DNA of 64,000 bases from Sporosarcina sp. BI001-red (GTDB taxonomy: Bacteria > Bacillota > Bacilli > Bacillales_A > Planococcaceae): NCBI RefSeq assembly GCF_003384035.1, contig NZ_QQAK01000011.1:310001-374000 (forward strand), written 5' to 3'. The notes below the pieces were generated by a model that had not been told where the DNA came from, searched no databases, and saw nothing but the letters and a program-made list of their open reading frames with translations. Of this stretch, positions 17,577 through 26,581 are shown one piece after another (the first letter of the stretch is position 1; every line of letters begins with the position of its first letter). A program made the position numbers and the translations under genes.

Positions 17577-18111
17577 GACAATTTAGTATAATGAAATTAT
17601 GTTTTTTAGTTTTTAATGTTTTTGCAATACTATTGTTCCAAAAGTACTAATTACCATTACAAAAGAACAAAATACCCTTTTTCTTATGTCCCCTAGAATG
17701 GTAATGAAATATGAGGAAATGACTCCTATTTAAAATCCATAAACAGACTGGAAATTGACGAAACTTGTTTCAATTCGGATCGGTTACTTTATTGTATTAA
17801 AGTATTTTACTAACTATGAAGTGCTATTAGACTACCCTTTTAATGTCAAACAATTGTACAATCAAATCAGAAGGTTTAATCTTAAATTATTTCTATTGAC
17901 ACATAACTGTCGATTAAGTATGCTCGATTGGTAATTGATTTCCCCGAAGGACTCTGCTATTCGATTACCCATACTAACTGCTCTTCATAGATACCTCCTG
18001 TATACAGGTGGTTATTTTAGATTGAAGAGATTGTATAAACGTATATAAATCGTCATAACAGAGAACACAAGATATTGATTGCGAAAAATATAATAGAGAA
18101 AGCAGTGGGAA
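17577..18111. other. AT-rich divergent intergenic region
   Basis: About 535 bp between dppA and the MFS gene at 18112 hold no supported ORF. They contain a 20-bp near-palindrome (17993-18012) and, at 17655-17673, a weak look-alike of the ureide-cluster promoter repeat (CATTACAAAAGAACAAAAT) that lacks the matching -10 box. Confidence 0.5.
17993..18012. promoter_or_regulatory. 20-bp near-perfect palindrome, operator or hairpin
   Basis: ACCTCCTGTATACAGGTGGT is a dyad with one mismatched pair, centred about 110 bp upstream of the MFS start at 18112. It is followed by TTATTTT, so it could act either as a repressor operator (GntR-like size) or as a short terminator. Confidence 0.45.
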
Positions 18112-19389
18112 ATGATGGCGAAGGCTAAGAAGAAAATCCACTATGCTTGGTGGACACTTGTAGCACTCTGTATTATTGTCGGACTTGCAAAAGGTGCGTT
18201 AAATACATCATCTGGATTATTCATTCCAGGAGCTACAAAAGATTTAGGTATTCTAACTGGTAACTTGACGTTATACTTTAGTATTTCTTCAGTAGTGACG
18301 ATGATTTTCCTTCCAATTGGGGGTAAGATCCTAGCTAAATATGATATTCGTATGGTATTAGTGATTGCTATTATTTTACAAGCAGGCTCTTATGTTGGAT
18401 TTGGTTTTAGTAACTCCGTATGGGGTTGGTATATTTTCGCTATTCCATTGGCTGTCGGCGGCGTGTTTACAACGGTTATCGTTGGACCTGTCCTCGTTAA
18501 TCAGTGGTTTAAGAAGAAAAACGGTATGGCACTTGGATTAATTGGAGCATCTGGTGGTTTACTAGGCGCCATTGCTCAACCAATCATTGGATATACAATT
18601 GCTACAGCTGAACATACTTGGCGTACAGGCTACATTGGACTTGGCTTAGCAGTTATCATTATTGTTGTCCCTACAGTTCTCTTAATCATTCGTAAATCAC
18701 CACAATCCATCGATTTGTTACCTTATGGAGCACAAGATGTTACAGATGTTACCGACGAAACAAAAACAGATGAAGTAGACAAAGGGGTTACATTAGCGAT
18801 TGCCCGAAAGTCATCTGCTTTTTACTCACTATTTTTCTTCTTCCTTCTGATTACATCGACCGCCAGTTTCTCAATTCATATTCCTTCATATATCCAATCC
18901 ATCGGATATGATGCCATATTTGCCGGAAATGCCATGGCAGGATATATGATTGGCGTCCTCTTAGGGGCACTTGCACTAGGCTATCTTGTAGACAAAATCG
19001 GTTCACGAAACACTGTTTATGTAGCAATGGGTTTAGCAATAGTAGCTGTTATTGCTCTTCTGTTTGCTGCTGATAGTAAAATTGTTGTCGTTTTAGCAAC
19101 TTCATTGTACGGATTTACTGTATCCAACTCTGTTGGAACTCTAGCACCAGCACTCACAACTAGCCTATTTGGTAGTAGAGAATACTCTCAAATTTACTCC
19201 ACGGCTTCACTAGGACTTGCAATCGCCGGTCTTATTGCACTTCCTGCTTACGGATATATTTATGATTTCACGAAAAGTTATACACCAGCGTTGTATATTG
19301 TGCTTGCCTTACTAGTTTTAAATATTCTTCTCGTGACATATGCGTTTGAAGGTAAGAAAAAACTTCAAAAACAAGGTCATTGGAATTAA
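18112..19389 (+). CDS. MFS transporter (OxlT-like monocarboxylate/organic anion type)
   Basis: A 425-residue 12-helix major facilitator with a short basic N-terminus (KAKKKIHYAWWTLVALC) and the central loop between helices 6 and 7 at about residues 200-225 (acidic, DVTDVTDETKTDEVDKG). The wording HYAWWTLVALCIIVGLAKGALNT and the fold features resemble the oxalate:formate/monocarboxylate branch, so an organic acid substrate is inferred. ATG 18112 or 18115 is possible; the ribosome-binding site is weak (AGTGGG). It is a single gene closed by a strong terminator. Confidence 0.8.
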   Translation: MMAKAKKKIHYAWWTLVALCIIVGLAKGALNTSSGLFIPGATKDLGILTGNLTLYFSISSVVTMIFLPIGGKILAKYDIRMVLVIAIILQAGSYVGFGFSNSVWGWYIFAIPLAVGGVFTTVIVGPVLVNQWFKKKNGMALGLIGASGGLLGAIAQPIIGYTIATAEHTWRTGYIGLGLAVIIIVVPTVLLIIRKSPQSIDLLPYGAQDVTDVTDETKTDEVDKGVTLAIARKSSAFYSLFFFFLLITSTASFSIHIPSYIQSIGYDAIFAGNAMAGYMIGVLLGALALGYLVDKIGSRNTVYVAMGLAIVAVIALLFAADSKIVVVLATSLYGFTVSNSVGTLAPALTTSLFGSREYSQIYSTASLGLAIAGLIALPAYGYIYDFTKSYTPALYIVLALLVLNILLVTYAFEGKKKLQKQGHWN

Positions 19390-19402
19390 CTTCATCCATA
19401 AC

Positions 19403-19450
19403 AAAAAGCTGTTTCCCCACTAGGTTTACTGATGGGGAAACAGCTTTTTT
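19403..19450. terminator. Bidirectional Rho-independent terminator
   Basis: AAAAAGCTGTTTCCCC and GGGGAAACAGCTTTTTT form a long stem with A- and T-tracts on both sides, between the convergent MFS gene (+) and P1 peptidase gene (-). Confidence 0.9.
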
Positions 19451-19506
19451 AGTTGTACCATCTCTATTCTGTCGAAATAAGTCGGAAAATGTTTCACATG
19501 GAACAG

Positions 19507-20571
19507 TTAAGAAAACGGTGCTGGGTGTACAGTTAAACCATTTCGTCCAGTCGTTTCAATCGCTTGTGACAACGAGTTCAAGATCGCCTCTTCCGTTACT
19601 TCCGCTGCTGCTTGGAATAGCTCATTCATGACAGGATGACTGTCCCGAAGTAAATGGACGTTTTCAAAACCAGCTGGTTGTTCATGAGCGAATTTGTGCG
19701 CTGTTGAAAATGCAATCACGATATCTCCGCTACCGTTACTGTAATGGCTACCTGTTCTTGCGAGTCCAATTCCAGCGCGTTTTGCTATCCGCTTTAACTG
19801 ACGATGATCGAGTGGAGCGTCTGTTGCTAGGACTATCATAATCGATCCGTCTGCAGGTTTTGGAGCATCAGGTTGATCCATAGGTACCAATTTCATATAT
19901 CGATCAATGGCGAACTCTTCCCGTTTGCCAAAATTACTTAATACGAGACACCCTATTGTATATGACTCGGTCAATACTTCTGAGCTAAGAACACGAGAGG
20001 ATGTCCCGATGCCTCCTTTATAACCGAAACAGACCATTCCTTTCCCTGCACCGACCGCTCCCTCGTCAGATGGTTCAGTGGATGCCATTTCAATTGCTCG
20101 CTCGGCATGAGCTGGCGTGATGGACAGTGCTCTAATGGAGTTAAGCCGGCTGTCATTGCACTCTCCTGCCACAATGTTAACAGTTCCAGTCGTGTCACCG
20201 ATTTCCGGTGTCAGGTCAAGCATCCAGCGTAGGGCTCCTTCAGTTGCAGCTGGAACACCGAATGTATTCGTCAACATGATGGGTGACTCCAGAACCCCAA
20301 GTTCGTCTAACTGAATGAGTCCTGTCGTCTTCCCGAATCCGTTAATGATATAACTCGCCGCCGCCACTTTTTCGCGGAACGGATTGCCGAGATGAGGCAA
20401 GATAGCAGTCACACCTGTTGCTATATACTCTCCCTTTTCTAACGGTTCATCGAGTGTTACGTGTCCGACTCGTACATTTGCGACGTCCGTAATACAATTC
20501 TTCTTCCCTGTTGGAAGTGTCCCAATCTGAATCCCCCTCGCTCTAATTTTCATAGGTTGTTGTTTCGGCAT
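19507..20571 (-). CDS. P1 family peptidase (DmpA/BapA-like aminopeptidase)
   Basis: A 354-residue N-terminal-nucleophile hydrolase of family S58 (MEROPS), known as L-aminopeptidase D-Ala-esterase/amidase or beta-aminopeptidase. The signature TDVANVRVGHVTL near the start, GTGMVCFGYKGGIGTSSRVL-type wording in the middle (GKGMVCFGYK then GGIGTSSRV, the likely self-cleavage region with the catalytic Ser) and the VLATDAPLDHRQLKRIAKRA segment are visible. It would hydrolyse short peptides or amides with unusual N-terminal residues, fitting the surrounding peptide-use genes. ATG 20571 has GGAG 8 nt upstream. Confidence 0.87.
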   Translation of the reverse strand: MPKQQPMKIRARGIQIGTLPTGKKNCITDVANVRVGHVTLDEPLEKGEYIATGVTAILPHLGNPFREKVAAASYIINGFGKTTGLIQLDELGVLESPIMLTNTFGVPAATEGALRWMLDLTPEIGDTTGTVNIVAGECNDSRLNSIRALSITPAHAERAIEMASTEPSDEGAVGAGKGMVCFGYKGGIGTSSRVLSSEVLTESYTIGCLVLSNFGKREEFAIDRYMKLVPMDQPDAPKPADGSIMIVLATDAPLDHRQLKRIAKRAGIGLARTGSHYSNGSGDIVIAFSTAHKFAHEQPAGFENVHLLRDSHPVMNELFQAAAEVTEEAILNSLSQAIETTGRNGLTVHPAPFS

Positions 20572-20643
20572 TTATATCGCTCCAGTCTATGTATAGTCTC
20601 TCACAAATGTTTCCACACTAAGTTATAAAAGGAGGGGTGGATT

Positions 20644-20922
20644 ATGCTGACGGAATTCCCAACGATTCATACGAACATTTGGGATGCTTTTTGGGCGGTT
20701 CCTGTGACATTTGCAATCGTACTCATTGCTAAATGGGTATTTAGGGTTCGTCCTACATGGCTTTCTACAGTTTCGACGGTCGTTGCTCTCATCTTGTCCA
20801 TTTTCATCAGTCATCCGCAAAGTCTTTCAGCGGGTATCTTCATGGGATTCTTCTATAGCGGTGCCGCGATGGGAGCCCTCTATTCAATGAAGCAATCTTA
20901 TCTAGCATTCCGGGCTAAATGA
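20644..20922 (+). CDS. Small membrane protein of unknown function
   Basis: A 92-residue protein with three hydrophobic stretches (about residues 14-30, 38-55 and 61-80) and few charges. An AGGAGG lies upstream of ATG 20644. It ends 5 bp before the convergent fhuF-like gene, with no clear terminator between them. I do not recognise the family. Confidence 0.7.
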   Translation: MLTEFPTIHTNIWDAFWAVPVTFAIVLIAKWVFRVRPTWLSTVSTVVALILSIFISHPQSLSAGIFMGFFYSGAAMGALYSMKQSYLAFRAK

Positions 20923-20927
20923 GCGCC

Positions 20928-21641
20928 CTACTCCGATTTTAATGGACAAAATCCACATTGCATTAATCCTGGGACATCTTTAGAAAGACAACATGTTTTC
21001 CGGACCGTTGTGTTCAACAAGTCTGTCGGTTCACATCCGTTTAAGTAGGATGAAAATCGAGAATGCGAAGAGATCCCTTCCCATAACAAATCATCTTTGA
21101 GGTAATTGAATGTAATTCTTGCTTCGTGCGAACAGGTTGGATCATTCAGCATGATGTGAAACTGCCAAAGCCAGAAGCCGAATACATTCTCCCATAACAC
21201 ATTTGCAGAGATTAATGCCGATGACCGTAGCGCCTCAATTACTGTATGGATTTGGACAAGAAGACTTCGAACAACTTCCGCAGCGTCTTCAATAGAGGCT
21301 TCTATCCATCCAGTGACTTCTGGATATGTACTGACAGTCAAATTGCCATACTCTTGAATGGCTCCAAACCATAAGTCGTCATGCTCCCCTTGCCAAAGTT
21401 CTTCATATTGAATGAATTGAACAAGTTGCATAGCCGTAAACATTCCATAACGCCGCATAAAAAAAGAGGCCGCAACAGTCGTATTCGGACTTTGACTCAC
21501 TGTTTGAAGAACTGTTAATAGATCTTTTCCATCAGTTAGGAAAGTTAAGGTTTCTAACGTAAAAAGCGGATGTTCAGGGGGTGTTGTATAAACACCATTG
21601 CTATGAAGTTGGCTGATTTGGTTCGCTGTAAGTGTTGTCAT
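20928..21641 (-). CDS. FhuF-like siderophore-iron reductase
   Basis: A 237-residue protein whose C-terminus CCLSKDVPGLMQCGFC has the exact CC-x10-CxxC spacing that binds the [2Fe-2S] cluster in FhuF ferric-siderophore reductases. The remainder is a divergent helical domain. It would release iron from siderophores in the cytoplasm by reduction. It lies 58 bp downstream of pxpA on the same strand, so it may share that transcript, but no siderophore uptake genes are in the window. Confidence 0.78.
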   Translation of the reverse strand: MTTLTANQISQLHSNGVYTTPPEHPLFTLETLTFLTDGKDLLTVLQTVSQSPNTTVAASFFMRRYGMFTAMQLVQFIQYEELWQGEHDDLWFGAIQEYGNLTVSTYPEVTGWIEASIEDAAEVVRSLLVQIHTVIEALRSSALISANVLWENVFGFWLWQFHIMLNDPTCSHEARITFNYLKDDLLWEGISSHSRFSSYLNGCEPTDLLNTTVRKTCCLSKDVPGLMQCGFCPLKSE

Positions 21642-21699
21642 GCATTCAGTATAGCAAAGATTCCGTCATCGTTCTTTACCCACTCTATTTTTAAGGAAG

Positions 21700-22482
21700 T
21701 TAAGGGGTCCAATGAATAAAGTCTCCTGCCTTCGTGACAGAAATCCCATTTAGGGTAAGGTCAGTACGCATTCTCTTAGCCAAAGACCGCGCACCTTCAT
21801 GATCCCCATGAATGCAGATTGTATCTGCTTGGATTGATGTTTCTTGTTGAATACCTGTAGGCACGACCCCATCATTCACCATACCTAATACTTGCATCAT
21901 CACTACATCATAGTCTTCGATGATTGCATCTGGATGTGCTCTCGGCGTTAGCGATAGATCCGGCTGATACGTACGGTCTGCGAACACTTCATTGGCCGTC
22001 AAAAGCCCTTGCGCTTTACCCGCTAGAACTAGTTCACTTCCCGACAATCCATATAATATGGCTTCAGGTGCTACTGCTAATACCGCCAGCGCAATGGCTT
22101 CAGCGATTCTTTTGTCTTTTGCAGCCATATTGTAAAGGGCTCCATGAGGCTTTACATGGTGGAGTGTCGCCCCAGCCGCTTTTACAAATCCTTGAAGTGC
22201 TCCGATTTGATAGACCATCAAATCGTATATCTCCCGTTGTGTCAGTTTCATTTCCCGTCTACCGAACCCATTTAAGTCTTGTAACCCTGGGTGAGCACCG
22301 ATTGCAACATCATGCCGACAAGCGAGATCGATTGTTGTATGCATCGTTTTTGGATCTCCTGCGTGAAATCCACATGCAATATTCGCAGATGTGATATGCT
22401 TCATGACCTCCTCGTCGTTTCCAAGTTTGTAAGCACCAAAACTTTCTCCTAAGTCACAATTGATATCTATATGTACAGTCAT
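21700..22482 (-). CDS. pxpA: 5-oxoprolinase subunit A (LamB/YcsF family)
   Basis: A 260-residue member of the LamB/YcsF family: DINCDLGESFGAYKLGND, SANIACGFHAGDP, HPGLQDLNGFGRREM, VKPHGALYN and CIHGDHEGA are all conserved motifs. With PxpB and PxpC it forms the ATP-dependent prokaryotic 5-oxoprolinase that opens pyroglutamate to L-glutamate. ATG 22482 overlaps the pxpC stop (ATGA) and has GGAGG 6 nt upstream. It would recycle the product of Pcp. Confidence 0.94.
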   Translation of the reverse strand: MTVHIDINCDLGESFGAYKLGNDEEVMKHITSANIACGFHAGDPKTMHTTIDLACRHDVAIGAHPGLQDLNGFGRREMKLTQREIYDLMVYQIGALQGFVKAAGATLHHVKPHGALYNMAAKDKRIAEAIALAVLAVAPEAILYGLSGSELVLAGKAQGLLTANEVFADRTYQPDLSLTPRAHPDAIIEDYDVVMMQVLGMVNDGVVPTGIQQETSIQADTICIHGDHEGARSLAKRMRTDLTLNGISVTKAGDFIHWTP

Positions 22483-23492
22483 TGAATACCTCCATTGTAT
22501 TGTTGAAGTTCAATACCTTTACGTAGTTCGCGTATAGTTCTCTCAATTTGCATGAGTAGCTGCTGCGCAGTATGCAAAGAGACTTCTTCGAACCTTATTG
22601 AATCCCCGGGTTTCACTTGTGCTAACATCGAGAGGTCAGCCGAGATCACTTGAGCAATTTTTGGATAGCCACCCGTAGTTTGATGATCCGCCATTAATAC
22701 AATGGGTTGTCCATTTGAAGGGACTTGAACGGTACCGAACGTGACAGCTTCAGACAGGAGCTCTTTCGGTTCAGATAGTTGAAGTTTTGGACCATGTAGT
22801 CTGTAGCCCATGCGATCTGATTCTGAGCCCAATGTAAAAACAGAGGACAAAAAGTCTTTTTGGGTTTGATGAGTGAACAAGTTTTTCTGTCTGCCTGGTA
22901 AAACTCGAATTATATAGGATTTCCCGACAAACGGTCGTAGTTGTTTGGCAACGGACCATCTAGTCGTCGAAAAAGGTGTAGTTTTGCAATCTAGAGCCTG
23001 CTTGTCTATTATTTTAGATGTTTCATTAGGTTTATTAACTGAAAGTAGATCTCCTTTCAGCAGACTTCTTCCATTGAACCCACCAAATCCTGCTTTTAAG
23101 TATGTGGAATGACTCCCGAGCACTTGAGGCAAGTCAAACCCTCCTCCAACTGCCATCACGAGACGACACCCTCTTGTTGCAGTGCCCATCTTCAATACAG
23201 AGTTTTCTTTTACAACGATAGGCTTCCACATCGGGACGGATACTCCATCGATTTCAGGTGCAAATTCCCCTCCACATAAAGCGATGAGCATCCTTTCTTC
23301 GAATAATAAAATCGGTCCAATGAGCGCCATTTCCAGAACGGCTTCTCCTTCCTCATTTCCAACAAGAAGGTTGGCAATTCGACTAGAGTTTGAATCCATC
23401 GTTCCACTTTGAATGACTCCGAATTGTTGGTAGCCAATCCTACCGCTGTCCTGAATCGTGTCTGACAACCCCGCCTTCCTTACTCGAATCAT
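22479..23492 (-). CDS. pxpC: 5-oxoprolinase subunit C (biotin-dependent carboxyltransferase-like, KipA family)
   Basis: A 337-residue protein beginning IRVRKAGLSDTIQDSGRIGYQQFGV, the hallmark of the KipA/YcsJ/PxpC family, with MDSNSSRIANLLVGNEEGEAVLE and the later SESDRMGYRLHGPKL and LMADHQTTGGYPKIAQVISADL motifs. It is cotranscribed with pxpB and pxpA with ATGA overlaps at both ends. Confidence 0.94.
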   Translation of the reverse strand: MIRVRKAGLSDTIQDSGRIGYQQFGVIQSGTMDSNSSRIANLLVGNEEGEAVLEMALIGPILLFEERMLIALCGGEFAPEIDGVSVPMWKPIVVKENSVLKMGTATRGCRLVMAVGGGFDLPQVLGSHSTYLKAGFGGFNGRSLLKGDLLSVNKPNETSKIIDKQALDCKTTPFSTTRWSVAKQLRPFVGKSYIIRVLPGRQKNLFTHQTQKDFLSSVFTLGSESDRMGYRLHGPKLQLSEPKELLSEAVTFGTVQVPSNGQPIVLMADHQTTGGYPKIAQVISADLSMLAQVKPGDSIRFEEVSLHTAQQLLMQIERTIRELRKGIELQQYNGGIQ

Positions 23493-24190
23493 ACATCCCC
23501 CTCCCTATAAGCATCATACTGCTCTTTTGTGATGGAGAAAAATTCGAGCTGATCACCCGCACGTAACAAACTGGGTGGCGTTTCGTTCGGTAAAAACAAT
23601 TCAATCGGTGTCTGCCCGATCAGCTGCCAGCCACCCGGGGTTTCAATGGGATAGATCCCGGTTTGTCCACCGGCTATCCCAACAGATCGGGGTGGTATTC
23701 GAAGTCTCGGATTCATTCGACGTGGTGCTGTAATCCGAGGCGACATTCCCACTAAGAATGGAAACCCAGGTGAGAACCCTACCATTTGCACGGTGTAGAC
23801 ACTCGAAGTATGTATATCGATTACTTCGTCTACCGTCAATCCATTCAGTGTCGCAACTTCCTGCAAATCAGGGCCCGATTCTCCGCCATAGAGTACAGGG
23901 ATCCTCACCTTGCGTCGATCGTTTAGTTCCATCGGTTCAAGATGATTAAATAACCGTTCTACTTCCAAACGAACTGCCTCATAAGGAAGTGCTTCTTTCT
24001 TGAAGAAATGGATATCATAAAAAATTGTAACCGACGTATAGGATGGTATATATTCGATGACCCAGGCGGGGCATTGTTCATCCAATACAGTAGTGACGGT
24101 TCTAATCTTTTTCTCTGTTTCTTCATGAAAAGGTCTACCGAATTCTAGGTGAGCTGCCTGATCTCCTAAAGGAGAAATGATGAATTCCAT
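23489..24190 (-). CDS. pxpB: 5-oxoprolinase subunit B (KipI family)
   Basis: A 233-residue cyclophilin-like-fold protein of the KipI/PxpB family: SPLGDQAAHLEFG at the N-terminus, VQMVGFSPGFPFL and the Pro-rich RLRIPPRSVGIAGGQTGIYP-type segment (residues roughly 160-200) are diagnostic. An upstream open frame exists, but ATG 24190 has GGAGGAG 4 nt before it and gives the usual length. It is the first gene of pxpBCA. In B. subtilis the homologue KipI also inhibits kinase KinA; here the oxoprolinase role is favoured by the complete trio. Confidence 0.93.
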   Translation of the reverse strand: MEFIISPLGDQAAHLEFGRPFHEETEKKIRTVTTVLDEQCPAWVIEYIPSYTSVTIFYDIHFFKKEALPYEAVRLEVERLFNHLEPMELNDRRKVRIPVLYGGESGPDLQEVATLNGLTVDEVIDIHTSSVYTVQMVGFSPGFPFLVGMSPRITAPRRMNPRLRIPPRSVGIAGGQTGIYPIETPGGWQLIGQTPIELFLPNETPPSLLRAGDQLEFFSITKEQYDAYREGDV

Positions 24191-24217
24191 CCGACTCCTC
24201 CTCCACACGTTTTGTTT

Positions 24218-24247
24218 AGTATAAGTGAAGAAACACTGTTCAGACAA
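24218..24247 (-). promoter_or_regulatory. Probable promoter of pxpBCA
   Basis: On the minus strand, -35 TTGTCT (24242-24247) and -10 TATACT (24218-24223) are separated by 18 nt and lie 28 nt upstream of the pxpB ATG. Confidence 0.45.
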
Positions 24248-24324
24248 TTCCCAGATAAAGTTTGTACGTATACATTCTAGAAAAAACATTGTTGTTTAAC
24301 CATCAACCTAAGAGTGCATAATAT

Positions 24325-24360
24325 AAAAAACAGGCCGCCCCGCTAAAAGGACAGCCTGTC
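24325..24360 (-). terminator. Rho-independent terminator of the MFS gene
   Basis: On the minus strand ACAGGCTGTCC pairs with GGGGCGGCCTGT and is followed by a run of T (24325-24330). Confidence 0.8.
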
Positions 24361-24368
24361 TAGTTCAC

Positions 24369-25625
24369 TTATTCAGTTACTGCTTTCTGGTCTGTTAATT
24401 TTGGTTTGTTATCTTCCTTAATCATCGCGGCAGCAATTGTACCGATGATTAGTAGGAAACCTGCAAAGTAGAAGCCCATATCCAGATTACCAGTTACATC
24501 AGCCAAGTAACCTGTGATGTATGGTGCAAGGATGGATCCACACATTCCGATGAAGTTGTATATACCAAATGATGTTCCATATGCATTTTTAGGAGCATTG
24601 TCTGCTACAACAGCAACCAATACTGGGTTTGTACTGATTTTACCAAAGATCCCGTAACCGATTAGTGCTGCATAAAGGACATACATGTTGTCGAATGCAA
24701 CGATGGAAACGAGTGAAATAAGTGAAAGTGGAAGCATGACGAGTAGTACAGGACGACGTTTACCCATACGGTCAGCAACCCAGCTGAAGAAAATTGAACC
24801 TGGAACAGCTGCCCACGGTACTAGTGAAGAAACTGTCGCAACTGCGCTTCCTTCAACTCCACGTGCGTGTTGCAAGTAATAAGGCATCCATGTAACGACT
24901 ACGAAGAATCCGTAAATCGCACAGAAGATTACGATGTAAGACATGAGCAAGTTGCGGTTTTTGAACAGCACACTGATCTTGAATGGTTCTTGATTATCAA
25001 GTTCAGCTTTAGCTTTCTTGCCATATGGGTTTTCTTTAACAAGCCACCACATTAGCAAACCGATGAGGACGACTGGAATCGCAACGATATAAAATGGTGC
25101 TCTCCACGACATACCCGCTTCGATAGTCCAACTTGATAAGAAGTAACCAGCTGATAGACCAAACGCCATACCACTGTTGATGATTGCTGAACCGACTGTG
25201 ATGTGTTTCTTAGGAATTGCTTCAGACGATAATCCATATTGAGGTCCATAGTAGAACCCTTGGAACACACCAACCATTAACCACATTAGTATAAATAGGA
25301 AGAATGTCGGCATCGAGCCTGCAATTGCTGCAAAGACACCAAACATAATAATCCCTGGTACAAGTACTACCTTTTTACCAATTTTATCACCAAGTATACC
25401 GGACGGTATGTTCAATCCTGCGTAACCGATGAAGAAAATACTACTGATCATACCAAGTTGACTGGCAGACAAGCTAAATTCGGTTTGAATATCATCCATG
25501 ACTGGGTTCAAGATTGCACGTGTTCCGTAAATTGCAACCCAACCTAAGAAGAATACGATAACGGCTTTGATCCAATAAGGTATAAGTTCTTTTTTCTGGC
25601 CATTATCTTGTACGTTTTTCGCCAT
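24369..25625 (-). CDS. MFS transporter of the ACS (anion:cation symporter) type, ureide-cluster linked
   Basis: A 418-residue, 12-helix MFS protein. The wording GYAGLNIPSGILGDKIGKKVVL, FQGFYYGPQYGLSSEAIPKKH and the layout resemble anion:cation symporters for organic anions. It has its own promoter (25693-25758), which shares an uncommon arrangement with the fdrA/allF promoter, so the carrier probably imports a ureide such as allantoate, ureidoglycolate or oxalurate; that substrate is inference. ATG 25625 has GAGGAGG upstream. Confidence 0.82.
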   Translation of the reverse strand: MAKNVQDNGQKKELIPYWIKAVIVFFLGWVAIYGTRAILNPVMDDIQTEFSLSASQLGMISSIFFIGYAGLNIPSGILGDKIGKKVVLVPGIIMFGVFAAIAGSMPTFFLFILMWLMVGVFQGFYYGPQYGLSSEAIPKKHITVGSAIINSGMAFGLSAGYFLSSWTIEAGMSWRAPFYIVAIPVVLIGLLMWWLVKENPYGKKAKAELDNQEPFKISVLFKNRNLLMSYIVIFCAIYGFFVVVTWMPYYLQHARGVEGSAVATVSSLVPWAAVPGSIFFSWVADRMGKRRPVLLVMLPLSLISLVSIVAFDNMYVLYAALIGYGIFGKISTNPVLVAVVADNAPKNAYGTSFGIYNFIGMCGSILAPYITGYLADVTGNLDMGFYFAGFLLIIGTIAAAMIKEDNKPKLTDQKAVTE

Positions 25626-25692
25626 CTTTTGTTCCTCCTCAATTTTTTTATATTAGTTACTTAAGTAAAATGATCATTTGCCTTACACCTGT

Positions 25693-25758
25693 ATAATACT
25701 GTAGGAGGCATTACAGACGAATAAAATCAAAACAGTTAACATTGCCAAAACATTAAAT
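25693..25758 (-). promoter_or_regulatory. Activator-type promoter with two 19-bp direct repeats (MFS copy)
   Basis: Given on the plus strand: -10 complement ATAATA (25693-25698), 10 nt, repeat A CATTACAGACGAATAAAAT (25709-25727), 12 nt, repeat B CATTGCCAAAACATTAAAT (25740-25758). Repeat starts are 31 bp apart. Repeat A takes the place of a -35 box, as in class II activated promoters. The same geometry occurs at 34395-34460. Confidence 0.7.
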
Positions 25759-25837
25759 ATCTAAAAGAATGTTCTCCCTTATATACAGTAGGGTCATTCC
25801 ATGCAGAATCCTGGCTCTCTTCATTGAATATAAGAGT

Positions 25838-26578
25838 CTAAACTGTTGGACCATCCACATCCTTTTCGTGATAAGCTGTTACACTTTTTAACATGTATCC
25901 AAGTCCAGGATACGTAACAATATACTCCTCAGGCTCCTTCAAGCGCTCTTTGATTTTGCGGCGGATTCTTGCTATACCGACACGTAAATACTCGACATCG
26001 TCTCGATACTGGGGTCCCCACACTTCTGAAAGCAACGATTCATGTTGGACGACCTTGTCCAGATTCAATGCTAGAATTTCCAACAACGAAAACTCCGTCT
26101 GTGTCAATTTCAACTCTTCATCGTCTATCCAGATCCTCTTTCCACCGACATCCACTTGTAAAGATCCCGTTTCAATTACAGATGATGTACCCGCCGCCGA
26201 ATCAGCAAGACTCGGCTGACTTCTACGAAGAACTGCGTTGACGCGTGCAAACAGCTCATCCAACGAAAATGGTTTTGTTAAGTAATCATCGGCCCCCAGA
26301 TTTAACCCATTCACTTTATCTTTTGGGTTACTTCTTGCTGTTAGCATGATAATCGGCGTGTGGGAGAACTTTCGAAGTTCTTCTAATACGTAAAAGCCAT
26401 CCCGTCCTGGCATCATAATATCGAGCAATATTAGATCGGGTGAGATCAGATCGTACTTTTCCAACAGTTCTTCACCGGAATCAGCAGTTATGACTTCGTA
26501 TCCAACGGATCGTAAATTCGCAGAGATGAAACGTAAAATTTTTGCTTCATCATCTACGACACATATTTTTTGTTTCAT
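25838..26578 (-). CDS. OmpR-family response regulator
   Basis: A 246-residue two-domain regulator. The receiver domain spans residues 1-120 with acidic pocket Asp9/Asp10, phospho-acceptor Asp53 (LILLDIMMPGRDG), Thr in MLTARS and Lys in YLTKPF. The winged-helix DNA-binding domain (about 140-235) has LTQTEFSLLEILALN, SLLSEVWGPQY, VGIARIRRKI and YPGLGYML. It is encoded 3 bp after the kinase gene. Such regulators usually bind direct repeats, which makes it the best candidate for the paired repeats upstream of the MFS and allF genes. Confidence 0.93.
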   Translation of the reverse strand: MKQKICVVDDEAKILRFISANLRSVGYEVITADSGEELLEKYDLISPDLILLDIMMPGRDGFYVLEELRKFSHTPIIMLTARSNPKDKVNGLNLGADDYLTKPFSLDELFARVNAVLRRSQPSLADSAAGTSSVIETGSLQVDVGGKRIWIDDEELKLTQTEFSLLEILALNLDKVVQHESLLSEVWGPQYRDDVEYLRVGIARIRRKIKERLKEPEEYIVTYPGLGYMLKSVTAYHEKDVDGPTV

Positions 26579-26581
26579 CTC

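Noticed and set aside
17655..17673. Third copy of the ureide promoter repeat upstream of dppA
   Set aside because: It matches about 15-16 of 19 bases but has no partner repeat 31 bp away and no -10 box at the fixed 10-bp distance; AT-rich chance match is likely.
17492..18111. Riboswitch upstream of the dpp or MFS genes
   Set aside because: No recognisable purine, guanidine, lysine or T-box core was seen; only simple palindromes are present.
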